From: JANQRZ01 sp965215165
Lineage (GTDB): Bacteria; Bacteroidota; Rhodothermia; Rhodothermales; JANQRZ01
Assembly: GCA_965215165.1 (NCBI GenBank)
Contig: CBDCCX010000006.1
Coordinates: 1,798,001-1,862,000 of the forward strand
Length of the DNA stretch: 64,000 nucleotides
Direction of reading: 5' to 3'
Below the pieces are notes generated by a model. That model had not been told where the DNA came from, made no database searches, and saw only the letters and a program-made list of their open reading frames with translations. Both the position numbers and the translations under genes were made by a program. Numbering within the stretch: position 1 is the stretch's first letter; each line of letters opens with the position of its first letter. Positions 1 through 8,375 of this stretch are shown piece after piece.

Positions 1-60
1 GACGGCTCCATCTCCGACGACGACCTTGCGCTCCTAGCCTCGTTCCAGGGCAAACTATGA
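1..60 (+). CDS. C-terminal end of an upstream gene (partial)
   Basis: Frame 1 is open from the window edge to a TGA at 58-60 and encodes the last 19 residues of a protein, with an acidic SISDDD stretch and the end FQGKL. Nothing here identifies the family. The next gene starts 73 nt downstream on the same strand. It could be a chance open end, since only 20 codons are visible, but the clean stop and the gap before the next signal peptide favour a real gene end. Confidence 0.4.
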   Translation, partial: DGSISDDDLALLASFQGKL

Positions 61-133
61 GGCATCGCACGGCCGTTGTAGGGACAGGGCGCGCCCCGTC
101 CCCGTGCCAACCTCCCCCGCTCTGCTGACCCCG

Positions 134-2272
134 ATGCTCCGACCTCTCGCGCTCTTCCTCCTCGCCGCCGCCGCCGCTGCGCAGCCGCTCGACTTCGAGC
201 GGCAGATCACCCCGTTCCCCGTCCTCGACGCCGAGGGCGACGCCTACGACCTCGCCTTCGCTGGGGCGTTCAACAACCCGCGCACCCAGCTCGCCGACCC
301 CGACGGCGACGGGGCCTTCGGCCTCTTCGTGCTCGAGGAGCAGGGCCGGATCAGCCACTACGAGCACCTCGGCGACCTCGGCTTCGCGTGGCGCTCGGAC
401 CAGTACGCCGGCATCGACGCCGGCTCGTGGTTCCGCTTCGGCGACCTCGACGGCGACGGCGACGAGGACCTGCTGACCCAGAGGCCTTCGGGCCAGGTCC
501 GCTTCTGGCAGAGCAGCGGCGGCCCTGACCCGCGCTTCACGCTCGAAGCCGACCCGCTCGTCGCGCTCGACGGCACGCCGGTGACGCCCGAGGACCCCAA
601 CGTCCCGGCCCTCTCGGACATCGACGGCGACGGCGACCTCGACCTCTTCCTCGGCCGCGCCGACAGCGGCAAGATCCGCTGGTACCGGCACACCGGCCTC
701 AGCGGCGGCGTGCCGCAGTACGAGCTCGCCGGCGAGCAATTCCAGGACATCGTCATCTTCGAGTCCAACCCGACCTGCGGTGACGGGGCCGACGGGCAGC
801 CGCTCTACATCACCCCCGGCCGCGGCTCGCTCCACGGCCAGAACGCGCTCACCTTCGCCGACCCCGACGGCGACGGCGACCCCGACCTCTTCTGGGGCGA
901 CTTCTTCACCCCGAGCCTCTACTACTTCCGCAACACCGGCGGCCCCGACGACCCGGAGCTGGAGTTCGTCTCCGAAAGCTACCCGCTCGACAACCCGCTC
1001 ACGACCGCCGGCTACAACGTCCCGAGCTTCGGCGACCTCGACGACGACGGCGACCTCGACCTCGTCATCGGCATCGTCGGGGGGTTCTGTTCGACGACGG
1101 CCAACATCATCGAGAACCTGTTCTACCTCGAGAACGAGGGCACGCCGACCGAGCCGGACTACACCGAGCGCACCGGCCGCCTCCTCGACGCGCTCGACGT
1201 GGGGCGGACGAGCTACCCGGTGGCCGAAGACCTCGACGGCGACGGCGACCTCGACCTGCTCGTCGGCAGCGGGTTCAACCCCGGCACCCCGAAGCGCGCC
1301 AGCCTCTTCCGGTTCGAGAACGTCGGCACCGCCACCGACCCGGAGCTCCGCCTGGTGGACGACGACTTCCTCAGCCTCGACGTGGACTTCGCCAACCACT
1401 ACGCCCCGGCCGCCGGCGACCTCGACGGCGACGGGCAGCGCGACCTGCTCGTCGGCACCTTCGGCGGGCGGATGGCCTTCCTGCTCAACACCGGCGACGG
1501 CTACCAACTGACGGTCGAAGCCCTGCAGGACCTCGACGTCGGCTCGACGGCGACCCCGACGCTCGGCGACCTCGACGGCGACGGCGACCTCGACCTGCTC
1601 GTCGGCGAGTTCGCAGGCACGCTCAACTACTTCCGCAACGACGGCTCGGCCGAGCTCCCCAACTTCGTCGAGGCCACCTTACCCGCCTTCACCGACCTCG
1701 ACGTGGGCCGCTACAGCGCTCCGCACCTCGCGGACGTGGACGCCGACGGCGACCTCGACCTCTTCGTCGGCACCGAGGACCGCGACGTGCTGTTCTACCG
1801 CAACGTCGGCACGGCGGCGGCACCGGCCTTCGAAGACGAGGCGTTCGACGTAGGCCGGCTTCGCTTCAACACCTCCCCCACAGCCGCCGACCTCGACGGC
1901 GACGGCGACCTCGACCTGGTGGCGGGCGACCTCGCCGGCGGGCTGCTCTACCTCGACAACCGCCGGTTCACGACCTCGAACGCGACCCCGCCGAGCACGC
2001 CGGGCGGGGCGCTCGACACCTTCCCCAACCCGTTCGGCGAGCAGACGACCCTCCGGGTCGGGGCGAGCCGGGAGCCGATGACGCTGACGCTCTTCGACGC
2101 CGCAGGGCGCGAGCTGCGGCGGTGGCCCCTCCGGGCGCATACCTCGGCGCAGACCATCGCGTGGGACGGGACGACGGCCGCCGGCCGGACGGTCCCGAGC
2201 GGGCTGTACGTCGCCCGCCTCACCGCCGGCGACCGGCTCCTGGCGTCGAGCAAGCTGACGCGCCTCCGCTAG
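134..2272 (+). CDS. Secreted VCBS/FG-GAP repeat protein with T9SS sorting domain
   Basis: Predicted secreted or surface protein of 712 aa. A signal peptide (MLRPLALFLLAAAAAAQ) follows ATG 134; the in-frame upstream ATG at 104 would place charged and Pro-rich sequence before it, so 134 is preferred. About ten copies of a calcium-loop motif of the type DLDGDGDLDLLVG are spread over residues 60-610, as in VCBS/FG-GAP beta-propellers. The last 85 residues (FPNPFGEQTTLRVG ... GLYVARLTAG) form a typical type A T9SS sorting domain with the PNP motif, so export through the outer membrane by the Por machinery is expected. The repeats are also near-identical at DNA level. The ligand is unknown. Confidence 0.9.
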   Translation: MLRPLALFLLAAAAAAQPLDFERQITPFPVLDAEGDAYDLAFAGAFNNPRTQLADPDGDGAFGLFVLEEQGRISHYEHLGDLGFAWRSDQYAGIDAGSWFRFGDLDGDGDEDLLTQRPSGQVRFWQSSGGPDPRFTLEADPLVALDGTPVTPEDPNVPALSDIDGDGDLDLFLGRADSGKIRWYRHTGLSGGVPQYELAGEQFQDIVIFESNPTCGDGADGQPLYITPGRGSLHGQNALTFADPDGDGDPDLFWGDFFTPSLYYFRNTGGPDDPELEFVSESYPLDNPLTTAGYNVPSFGDLDDDGDLDLVIGIVGGFCSTTANIIENLFYLENEGTPTEPDYTERTGRLLDALDVGRTSYPVAEDLDGDGDLDLLVGSGFNPGTPKRASLFRFENVGTATDPELRLVDDDFLSLDVDFANHYAPAAGDLDGDGQRDLLVGTFGGRMAFLLNTGDGYQLTVEALQDLDVGSTATPTLGDLDGDGDLDLLVGEFAGTLNYFRNDGSAELPNFVEATLPAFTDLDVGRYSAPHLADVDADGDLDLFVGTEDRDVLFYRNVGTAAAPAFEDEAFDVGRLRFNTSPTAADLDGDGDLDLVAGDLAGGLLYLDNRRFTTSNATPPSTPGGALDTFPNPFGEQTTLRVGASREPMTLTLFDAAGRELRRWPLRAHTSAQTIAWDGTTAAGRTVPSGLYVARLTAGDRLLASSKLTRLR

Positions 2273-2596
2273 TGCTGCGACACGAAGAGAATGACGGGGA
2301 GATCGGCGAGGTCGCGTGCTGTGCAGCAAGGCGGCCGAGGAGCTAGATGCGCCGCATCAGGCGAGGAGGCCAACGACGGTGCGGGGTGTGCAGGCCGCCG
2401 AGGACCCGTTAGAATCGCTGTGTCACAGCACTTGCCTCCGCTCCGCAATAGGAGCCCGCGCCGTCACGGTATCGTTCCCCTCGGCACGTGCCGAGGCCCG
2501 TTCTCTCGTCTAAACGCCTGGCGTACCGATAGCCTGGTATGCGCCCCGGCGAGATGCCCGAGGCCCCGCGTCCCGACGACTTACCGAGGAGTCCCC
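2273..2596. other. 324-nt intergenic region with an 18-bp palindrome
   Basis: No convincing gene is seen: the frames open here read through Arg/Pro-rich sequence and lack a ribosome-binding site. The region holds an 18-bp perfect palindrome at 2479-2496 and an imperfect inverted repeat (GGCGTACC ... GGTATGCGCC) around 2519-2545. It separates the VCBS gene from the small gene at 2597 and probably carries that gene's promoter. Confidence 0.5.
2479..2496. repeat. 18-bp perfect palindrome
   Basis: CCTCGGCACGTGCCGAGG equals its own reverse complement. It lies about 100 nt before the ATG at 2597. It could be an operator for a dimeric regulator or the core of a hairpin; there is no T-run, so a classical terminator is unlikely. 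Confidence 0.5.
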
Positions 2597-2920
2597 ATGC
2601 TGAGCCAGAAAAGAGCACACCGAGCGCAGGCCGCCCATCCCGAGACCGGCCTCTCGGCCGACCCCATGCTGCGCCATCCCTACGGCGGGCAGCTCGAAGC
2701 GGCTGCCGAGTCCTTCCTCGTCAACGCCTTCGCGCAAGGTGGGCGTGGCCCCCTCGGCGAAGAAGGCGTGCCACCGGTGCTCGTCGCCGCGGCGATGCAC
2801 GTCCTCAACCGGGCCGCGTGGACGCAGCCCTCCGACGAGCAGGTCAAGGCGGCCATGTTCCTCTCGCAGCAGGCGCAGCATTCCGCCCTCGACGACGGTT
2901 CTGAGCGGCGCGCAGCCTGA
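2597..2920 (+). CDS. Hypothetical protein, 107 aa
   Basis: Not recognised. The start ATG 2597 is preceded by CGAGGAG at a suitable distance; the longer open frame from 2291 upstream is Arg/Pro-rich and reads like noncoding sequence. The protein is soluble and alanine-rich, with a basic N-terminus (MLSQKRAHRAQ), a predicted helix around residues 35-50 (QLEAAAESFLVNAFAQ) and another at 60-95 (VLVAAAMHVLNRAAW ... VKAAMFLSQQAQH). No Cys cluster, signal peptide or membrane segment is visible. It stands alone between the VCBS gene and the HTTM pair. Confidence 0.6.
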   Translation: MLSQKRAHRAQAAHPETGLSADPMLRHPYGGQLEAAAESFLVNAFAQGGRGPLGEEGVPPVLVAAAMHVLNRAAWTQPSDEQVKAAMFLSQQAQHSALDDGSERRAA

Positions 2921-3032
2921 GCACTCAGGCAGGCACTCGTCGGCCCAGGCAATGAGCTAAAGTGGACGGCACGGCGGTAGCCAACAGTATGGCTGCCTTA
3001 TCTTGTGGGTGTCCCTACCCATCGCTTTCGTC

Positions 3033-3674
3033 ATGGACGCTCCTCCAGAAGAGCCGCACGCGGTCCACGGCAGCACGCCGAGAGGCGAGGCGGCGCGAGG
3101 CTTCACCACCGCCCGTCCGCCGCGAGGCCTGAAGCTCCTGTTCGGCTTCGCCCTCCTCTTCATGGTGTTCCAGCTCGTGCTGCGCCAGACCCGCTCTCAG
3201 GAGATGTTTCCGACGTTCCTCCTCCCGTCCGGGGCCTCCGTGTACCGAACCGACGTCACCGGGATTCGCTACGCCCGGACCGACTTCCTCGCTGTGGGAC
3301 CCGACGGAACCGAGACCCCATTCCGCCTCGGCCGGCTTCTGAAAGGCATCCCCGGTTCTTTCATTCCCTTTGTAGCTCGGGACGAGTTCGGGCTGCGCAA
3401 GCTCGGTCCGCGCGGGCGCGATCTTCGGCTCGGCCCGCTCCGTGTGTCCACGCCTGGTGGCGTCACGACACAGGAAGAGCGGGAGGAGACGCAAGCCTGG
3501 CTCCGAAACCGGCTGGAGAGCAAGCTCTCTCATCCCGTCACGTCGGTGCGCGTCGTGAAGAAGGCCTACCGGATGGCGAACAAGGACGCGGAGGAGGAGC
3601 TGGTCAAGACGGTGTTCGATAAGACGATTCCGCTCACCCCCGAGGGGTCGTTCTCCAACGAGGCGCAGCGATGA
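3033..3674 (+). CDS. Single-span membrane protein paired with an HTTM protein
   Basis: 213 aa. ATG 3033 is chosen over a TTG at 3003 because it precedes a short hydrophilic head and one membrane segment (LKLLFGFALLFMVFQLVL, about residues 34-51). The remaining 160 residues are mixed-charge and extracytoplasmic or cytoplasmic, ending in a region rich in Glu and Lys. I do not recognise the family. Its stop overlaps the start of the HTTM gene (ATGA at 3671), so the two are translationally coupled and probably work together in the membrane. Confidence 0.75.
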   Translation: MDAPPEEPHAVHGSTPRGEAARGFTTARPPRGLKLLFGFALLFMVFQLVLRQTRSQEMFPTFLLPSGASVYRTDVTGIRYARTDFLAVGPDGTETPFRLGRLLKGIPGSFIPFVARDEFGLRKLGPRGRDLRLGPLRVSTPGGVTTQEEREETQAWLRNRLESKLSHPVTSVRVVKKAYRMANKDAEEELVKTVFDKTIPLTPEGSFSNEAQR

Positions 3675-4834
3675 GCTTTTTCGAGCGCTGGGTCCGCAGC
3701 TACGCTACGCCGACGGAAGGGCTGGGACTGTTCCGGATCGTGTATGCCGGGTCTGCCCTCCTGCTAGGCATCCCGGCCTTCGGGTGGATCGGGAGCATCC
3801 CGCCAGCGTTCTTCAAGCCGCCGCGCTACAGCCTGGGCGTGTTCTTCGAAAGTGCTCCGAGCATAGCCGCCCTGCAGGTGCTCTCGGTGCTCACCGTGGC
3901 CCTGTGCATCGCGCTCCTATTTGGCTACCGGACGCGCCTCGTCTCGCTGCTCCTGGGCGTGGCGCTCGTGGTCGGCCTGACCTTTTCGTACTCGTTCGGC
4001 AAGATCAACCACGGGTACTCTTTCTTCCAGTGGGTGCCGCTCGTGATGGTCCTCTCGCCGTGGGGCGAGGCCTTCTCGCTCGACGCGGCGCGGCGCGGCA
4101 ACACCCGACGCCCGGACAGAACTTCTCTCGGCTGGGAGAACGCGTGGCCGGTCGCGCTACTAGCGCTCGTCATCGGATTCGGCTATTTCTCTGCCGGCCT
4201 CCCGAAGTCCCTCGTCTGGGTCGACTTCGACCTCACCACGCACGGGGCGCGGAGCTGGCTCGTCAACGGGTTCCAGGAGCAGAGCCGGCAGGCCTGGCTG
4301 GCCCCGTGGTTCTTCGGCAACCAGAACCCCTACTTCTGGGAGATGATGGACCTCACGGCCGTCACCTTCGAGGTGGGGTTCCTGCTCTCCGTTCTCCACG
4401 TCCGGGCCTTCCGACTTTTCATCGCTGTGGCTGTCGTCTTCCACGCGATCAACCTGTTCATGCTGAACATAAACTTTACTCGCCTAGCCTTTATCTACAC
4501 ACTGTTTCTCCCCTGGGGCTATGTGCTCGCCGGGCGCTGGGGCACGCGCTTGGCCTCAGCAGCTCGGATGTTTCAGTCGGGCCGCTTGTTCCTCGTCGTT
4601 CTGGTGCTAGGCGTCGGCCTGTGGCTGGTCCAGATGTCGAGCTTACCGAAGAGCTTCGAGGTGCTCGCCCCGCTCGCCAAGCTGGTGCTCCCCTCGAAGC
4701 AAGCGAGCCTGCTCTCGCTCTTCGTCACGATCTCCTTCGGCGTGCTCGTCGCCGGGACGATGGTGCTCGGCCTCGTCGCCGAGATACGGGCGGCGCGGCG
4801 GCACCCCGCAGGCGAGGTACAGGCGGCCTCGTAA
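3671..4834 (+). CDS. HTTM-domain membrane protein
   Basis: 387 aa polytopic membrane protein with about nine hydrophobic segments. The stretch FGKINHGYSFFQWVPLVMVL followed by a Ser-Pro-Trp and SLDA is typical of HTTM proteins, the bacterial relatives of vitamin-K-dependent gamma-carboxylase. HTTM proteins are predicted membrane enzymes but the bacterial substrates are mostly unknown. It overlaps the preceding gene by 4 nt. The gene ends 4 nt before the convergent purQ stop, so no separate terminator fits between them. The family call is from pattern recognition of the motif and topology. Confidence 0.75.
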   Translation: MSFFERWVRSYATPTEGLGLFRIVYAGSALLLGIPAFGWIGSIPPAFFKPPRYSLGVFFESAPSIAALQVLSVLTVALCIALLFGYRTRLVSLLLGVALVVGLTFSYSFGKINHGYSFFQWVPLVMVLSPWGEAFSLDAARRGNTRRPDRTSLGWENAWPVALLALVIGFGYFSAGLPKSLVWVDFDLTTHGARSWLVNGFQEQSRQAWLAPWFFGNQNPYFWEMMDLTAVTFEVGFLLSVLHVRAFRLFIAVAVVFHAINLFMLNINFTRLAFIYTLFLPWGYVLAGRWGTRLASAARMFQSGRLFLVVLVLGVGLWLVQMSSLPKSFEVLAPLAKLVLPSKQASLLSLFVTISFGVLVAGTMVLGLVAEIRAARRHPAGEVQAAS

Positions 4835-4838
4835 CCCG

Positions 4839-5558
4839 TCAGACAGACACGCTGCTGTCTCGGCGAGCGGCGACGTGCGCGATCAGCGACTCGAAGACGA
4901 CGGCCCCATCGGCCGAGCCGAGCAGGGCCTCCACGCAGCGCTCCGGGTGGGGCATCATGCCGAGCACGTTGCCCGCCTCGCTGACGATCCCGGCGATGCC
5001 GCGCGCCGACCCGTTCGGGTTCGCCTCGCCCGTCACCTCGCCTGCGGCCGTGGCGTAGCGGAAGACGATCCGGCCCTCGGCCTCGAGCCGGTCGAGCGTC
5101 GCCGCGTTGGCGTGGTAGTTGCCCTCGCCGTGGGCGACGGGGATCAGGAGGGTCTGCCCCTCGGCGGCGGCATTCGTGAACGGCGTGGCGGCGTTCTCGA
5201 CGCGGAGGTGCACGTCCTTGCAGCCGAACCGGAGCGAGGCGTTTCGCATCAGCGCGCCCGGCAGCAGCCCGGCCTCGCAGAGCACCTGAAATCCGTTGCA
5301 GACGCCGAGCACCAGGCCGCCTTCGCGCGCGAACCGGACCACGTCCCTCATCACCGGCGAGAACCGGGCGATGGCCCCCGAGCGGAGGTAGTCGCCGTAG
5401 GAAAAGCCGCCAGGGATAACCACCACGTCCGCGTCGCCGACGGTCTCCTCCTTGTGCCAGACGAAACGCGCATCTTGCCCGAGGTGAGTCGCCGCGTGGT
5501 GGGCGTCGTGATCGCAGTTGGAGCCGGGGAAGACGAGGACGGCGAAGCGGACAGGCAT
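4839..5558 (-). CDS. purQ: Phosphoribosylformylglycinamidine synthase, glutaminase subunit PurQ
   Basis: 239 aa class I glutamine amidotransferase that supplies ammonia to PurL for the fourth step of purine synthesis, acting in the cytosol. The N-terminus FAVLVFPGSNCDHD is characteristic of PurQ. The nucleophile is Cys87 in GVCNGFQ, and His204/Glu206 in MMPHPER complete the triad. The length is normal for small PurQ, which needs PurS and PurL; neither is in the window. The gene is convergent with the HTTM gene and divergent from the DUF58/Bat operon, with heptamer repeats in the divergent spacer. Confidence 0.97.
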   Translation of the reverse strand: MPVRFAVLVFPGSNCDHDAHHAATHLGQDARFVWHKEETVGDADVVVIPGGFSYGDYLRSGAIARFSPVMRDVVRFAREGGLVLGVCNGFQVLCEAGLLPGALMRNASLRFGCKDVHLRVENAATPFTNAAAEGQTLLIPVAHGEGNYHANAATLDRLEAEGRIVFRYATAAGEVTGEANPNGSARGIAGIVSEAGNVLGMMPHPERCVEALLGSADGAVVFESLIAHVAARRDSSVSV

Positions 5559-5564
5559 GACGTT

Positions 5565-5664
5565 GGAAGCTGGAGGGGAGCGGAGGGAAGATAAGGGGGG
5601 TGCCCACTCCGTTCCTTCCTCCCCCCGGTATTCGCTATTCTCCGTTCTCCATTCTCCATCCGCC
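5565..5664. repeat. Heptamer-periodic inverted repeat between purQ and DUF58
   Basis: Left array, 5565-5592: GGAAGCT GGAGGGG AGCGGAG GGAAGAT. Right array, 5630-5664: ATTCGCT ATTCTCC GTTCTCC ATTCTCC ATCCGCC. The right units are the reverse complement of the left type (GGAGAAT/GGAAGAT), and both arrays keep a strict 7-nt phase. The repeat fills the divergent promoter region and ends 7 nt before the GTG at 5672. It belongs to the same family as the arrays at 9405, 18447, 22343, 46051 and 48392. Confidence 0.65.
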
Positions 5665-5671
5665 AGAGCAC

Positions 5672-6547
5672 GTGATCCCTCGCGAGCTGTTCAGCAAGAT
5701 CCGCCGCCTCGAGATCCGCACGAAGGGCCTCGTCAACGACGTCTTCGGCGGCGAGTACCACTCGGCGTTCAAGGGCCGCGGGATCGAGTTCTCCGAGGTC
5801 CGCCCCTACCAGATCGGCGACGACGTGCGGACCATCGACTGGAACGTCTCGGCGCGCACCGGCGAGACGTTCGTGAAGCTCTACGAGGAGGAGCGCGAGC
5901 AGACCCTCATGCTCGCCGTCGACGTCTCGGGCAGCGAGCGCTTCGGGACGGCCGGAGTCGAGAAGCGCGAGATGGCCGCCGAGATCGGAGCCGTGCTCGC
6001 CTTCAGCGCGGTCCGTAACAACGACAAGGTCGGGCTGCTGCTGTTCTCGGACCGGGTCGAGCGCTTCGTGCCGCCCAAGAAGGGCCGACGCCACGCGCTC
6101 CGGCTCGTCCGCGACGTGTTCGCCCACGCCCCGCAGTCGAGCGGCACCCGCCTCGACGCCGCGCTCGACCACTTGCTCCACGTCCTCCGCCGCCGCGCCA
6201 TCGTGGTCTTGGTGAGCGACTTCTTCGACCGGGGCTACGAGCACAAGCTCCGCGCCCTCGCCACGCGGCATGACGTCGTGGCCGTCCACCTCCGGGACGG
6301 GGCGGAGGTCGCCCTGCCGAACGTCGGGCTGCTGACGCTGCGCGACGCCGAGTCGGGCCGGCCGGTGCTGCTCGACACCGGCAGCCGCGCCGCGCGCGAT
6401 GCCTTCGCCCGGCACGCCGAGGCGCAGCAGGCCGAGATCGAGGCCGCCCTGCGGAGCGCGCGCGTGGACACGATCCGGGTGCAGACGGACGAGGACTACG
6501 TCGAGCCACTCGTCGGTTTTTTCCGGCGGCGCAACCGGGCCGCGTGA
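5672..6547 (+). CDS. DUF58 domain protein of the Bat operon
   Basis: 291 aa. The GTG at 5672 (VIPRELFSKIRRLEIRTKGL) matches the usual DUF58 start; an ATG at 5600 would translate the repeat array. The core motif GRGIEFSEVRPYQIGDD, then TIDWNVSARTG, is the DUF58 signature, followed by a VWA-like fold with VDVSGS (a DxSxS metal site). In Bacteroidota this protein is encoded in moxR-bat operons and is thought to act with a MoxR ATPase and the membrane VWA proteins. Its TGA overlaps the next ATG, so it leads the operon here. No MoxR gene is adjacent. Confidence 0.92.
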   Translation: MIPRELFSKIRRLEIRTKGLVNDVFGGEYHSAFKGRGIEFSEVRPYQIGDDVRTIDWNVSARTGETFVKLYEEEREQTLMLAVDVSGSERFGTAGVEKREMAAEIGAVLAFSAVRNNDKVGLLLFSDRVERFVPPKKGRRHALRLVRDVFAHAPQSSGTRLDAALDHLLHVLRRRAIVVLVSDFFDRGYEHKLRALATRHDVVAVHLRDGAEVALPNVGLLTLRDAESGRPVLLDTGSRAARDAFARHAEAQQAEIEAALRSARVDTIRVQTDEDYVEPLVGFFRRRNRAA

Positions 6548-7533
6548 TGACGATGCGCGGCTTGGTCGACCGATGGCGCGCGGACACGATGCGTCGTGTT
6601 CCTACGGTGATAATGATGGCCTTTCTGGCTGTGCCCGCCTCAGGGCAGACGGTCCGCCTGCACGTCTTGGCCGACAGCGTGACGGTCGGCGAGCGCTTCA
6701 GCGTGGCCCTGGCCGTTGAGCATCCCGGTGTGCAGGTCATTTTCCCCGAGCCGCCGAGCGCGGCCGCAGCCGTGGACGCGCCGCTCCGCGCGGGCGAGGC
6801 CGAGCTGCTCGGCGTCCGCCGCCTGCCCCCCGCCGAGCGTGGAGCCGTGCGCGTGGACAGCGCCGTGTTCGAGGCTACGGTCTTCGCGCTCGACTCGGCT
6901 GCGGTCGGGCCGGTGTTTGTTCGCCTCGTGCGTGGGGGCGACACGACGGTCGTGGCGTCGCCGTCGGGGTTCGTCGGCGTCCGCTCGCTCGTGCCGCCCG
7001 CTGCCGCCGAGCCGAAGGGGCTAGCGCCGCTGGCCGAGTTCCCGCGCGCCTCGGGCTGGTGGCTGGCTGCGCTCGGCGTCCTCGCCGCGCTCGCCGGCCT
7101 GTGGTGGTGGCTCCGCCGACGCCGGCACCGGCCCGAGCCGGTCTCGGTGCTGCCGCCGCGCGACGAAGTAGCGGCCCGCCTCGACGCCCTCGACGCCGCG
7201 CTCCCGCAGACCGAGGAGGCGGTGAAGCCGTTCTACGTCGAGCTGTCGGACGCCTTGCGGACCTACCTCGCCCGCACGCTCGGCCTCCCGGCCCGAGAGC
7301 AGACGACGGCGGAGCTGACGACGGCCCTCGCCGCGCGCGACGAGGTGCCGGACGCGGCCTGCACCCGCCTCGCCTCTGTCCTGCGCTTGGCCGACCTCGC
7401 CAAGTTCGCCGAGGTGGTGCCGGACGCGGGGACTCACGAAACCGCGCTCGCCCGCGCGCGTGAAGCCGTCGCCGCCATCGAAGACGCCCTCGCGCCTGTT
7501 CTCGAGGAGGGCGTCGGGGAGGAGAGCGGATAG
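6544..7533 (+). CDS. BatD-like single-span membrane protein of the Bat operon
   Basis: 329 aa. The N-terminus is a signal peptide (the best-looking one begins at Met16, position 6589; 6544 is used because it overlaps the DUF58 stop). A periplasmic domain of about 120 residues (VRLHVLADSVTVGERFSVAL) resembles the Ig-like repeats of BatD. One membrane span follows (WWLAALGVLAALAGLWWWL), then a cytoplasmic helical domain of about 120 residues ending in VLEEGVGEESG. This matches the protein usually found between DUF58 and BatA in Bacteroidota (DUF4381-like region). It probably links the periplasmic and cytoplasmic parts of the Bat complex. Confidence 0.75.
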   Translation: MMTMRGLVDRWRADTMRRVPTVIMMAFLAVPASGQTVRLHVLADSVTVGERFSVALAVEHPGVQVIFPEPPSAAAAVDAPLRAGEAELLGVRRLPPAERGAVRVDSAVFEATVFALDSAAVGPVFVRLVRGGDTTVVASPSGFVGVRSLVPPAAAEPKGLAPLAEFPRASGWWLAALGVLAALAGLWWWLRRRRHRPEPVSVLPPRDEVAARLDALDAALPQTEEAVKPFYVELSDALRTYLARTLGLPAREQTTAELTTALAARDEVPDAACTRLASVLRLADLAKFAEVVPDAGTHETALARAREAVAAIEDALAPVLEEGVGEESG

Positions 7534-7600
7534 CAACTCGGGACCCGGTTCTCTCCTCTATCCTCGCCCCGCCACTCTCCCACGCCCAGACAGCCCTCCG

Positions 7601-8353
7601 ATGCCCGTCTTCAGCGAAACGCTCGTGCAGCGACTCGCCCGCGCCGAGCGCGTGGCCGTCCTCACCGGGGCCGGGATCTCGGCCGAGAGCGGCGTCCCCA
7701 CCTTTCGCGATCCGGGCGGCCTGTGGCAGCAGTTCCGCCCCGAGGAGCTGGCGAACATCGAGGCGTTTCTCCGCAACCCCGTCTTGGTGCAGGGGTGGTA
7801 TGCCCACCGCCGCGCCGTCGTCGAGGACGTGCAGCCGAACCCCGGCCACCGCGCGCTCGCCGAGCTAGAACGCCTGGTCCCGCGCTTCCTGCTTGCCACC
7901 CAGAACGTGGACGACCTCCACCGCCGCGCCGGGAGTGAGGCCGTCGTCGAGCTGCACGGCAACCTGACCCGGAGCCTCTGCGCCGACTGCGGCCGGGCCG
8001 CCACGCCGGACGACCTCGCCGCCATCGAGGACGGGGCCGAGGCGCGGTGCCGGGCCTGCGACGGACTGCTGCGGCCGGACGTGGTGTGGTTCGGCGAGAT
8101 GCTGCCTGACGGGGCGATGGAGCGCGCCGCCGAGGCCGCCCGGCGGGCCGACGTGTTCCTCTCGGTCGGGACGAGCGCCGTCGTCTATCCGGCGGCCGGG
8201 CTGCCGCTCGTGGCGCGCGAGGCCGGGGCCTACGTCGCCGAGATCAACGTCGAGCGGAGCGCGATTGCCGGCGAGATGAGCGAGGTCGTGCTCGGGCCGT
8301 CGGGCGAGGTGCTGCCGGCGCTCGTGGAGGCCGTGCGGGCGAGGCGGTCATGA
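7601..8353 (+). CDS. cobB: Sir2-family NAD-dependent protein deacylase
   Basis: 250 aa cytosolic NAD-dependent lysine deacylase. GAGISAESGVPTFRD (residues 23-37) and TQNVDDLH (100-107) are the NAD-binding motifs; the catalytic His is residue 119 in ELHG. Zinc ligands are Cys127, Cys130, Cys150 and Cys153. Tyr67-x2-Arg70 fits the acyl-binding pair of class III sirtuins, which suggests desuccinylase or demalonylase activity besides deacetylation. ATG 7601 begins the conserved domain; the earlier in-frame start overlaps the previous gene. It lies inside the Bat operon, 67 nt after one member and 22 nt before batA, an unusual place. Confidence 0.95.
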   Translation: MPVFSETLVQRLARAERVAVLTGAGISAESGVPTFRDPGGLWQQFRPEELANIEAFLRNPVLVQGWYAHRRAVVEDVQPNPGHRALAELERLVPRFLLATQNVDDLHRRAGSEAVVELHGNLTRSLCADCGRAATPDDLAAIEDGAEARCRACDGLLRPDVVWFGEMLPDGAMERAAEAARRADVFLSVGTSAVVYPAAGLPLVAREAGAYVAEINVERSAIAGEMSEVVLGPSGEVLPALVEAVRARRS

Positions 8354-8375
8354 CAGAATGCCCAGGGGTCTGCTG

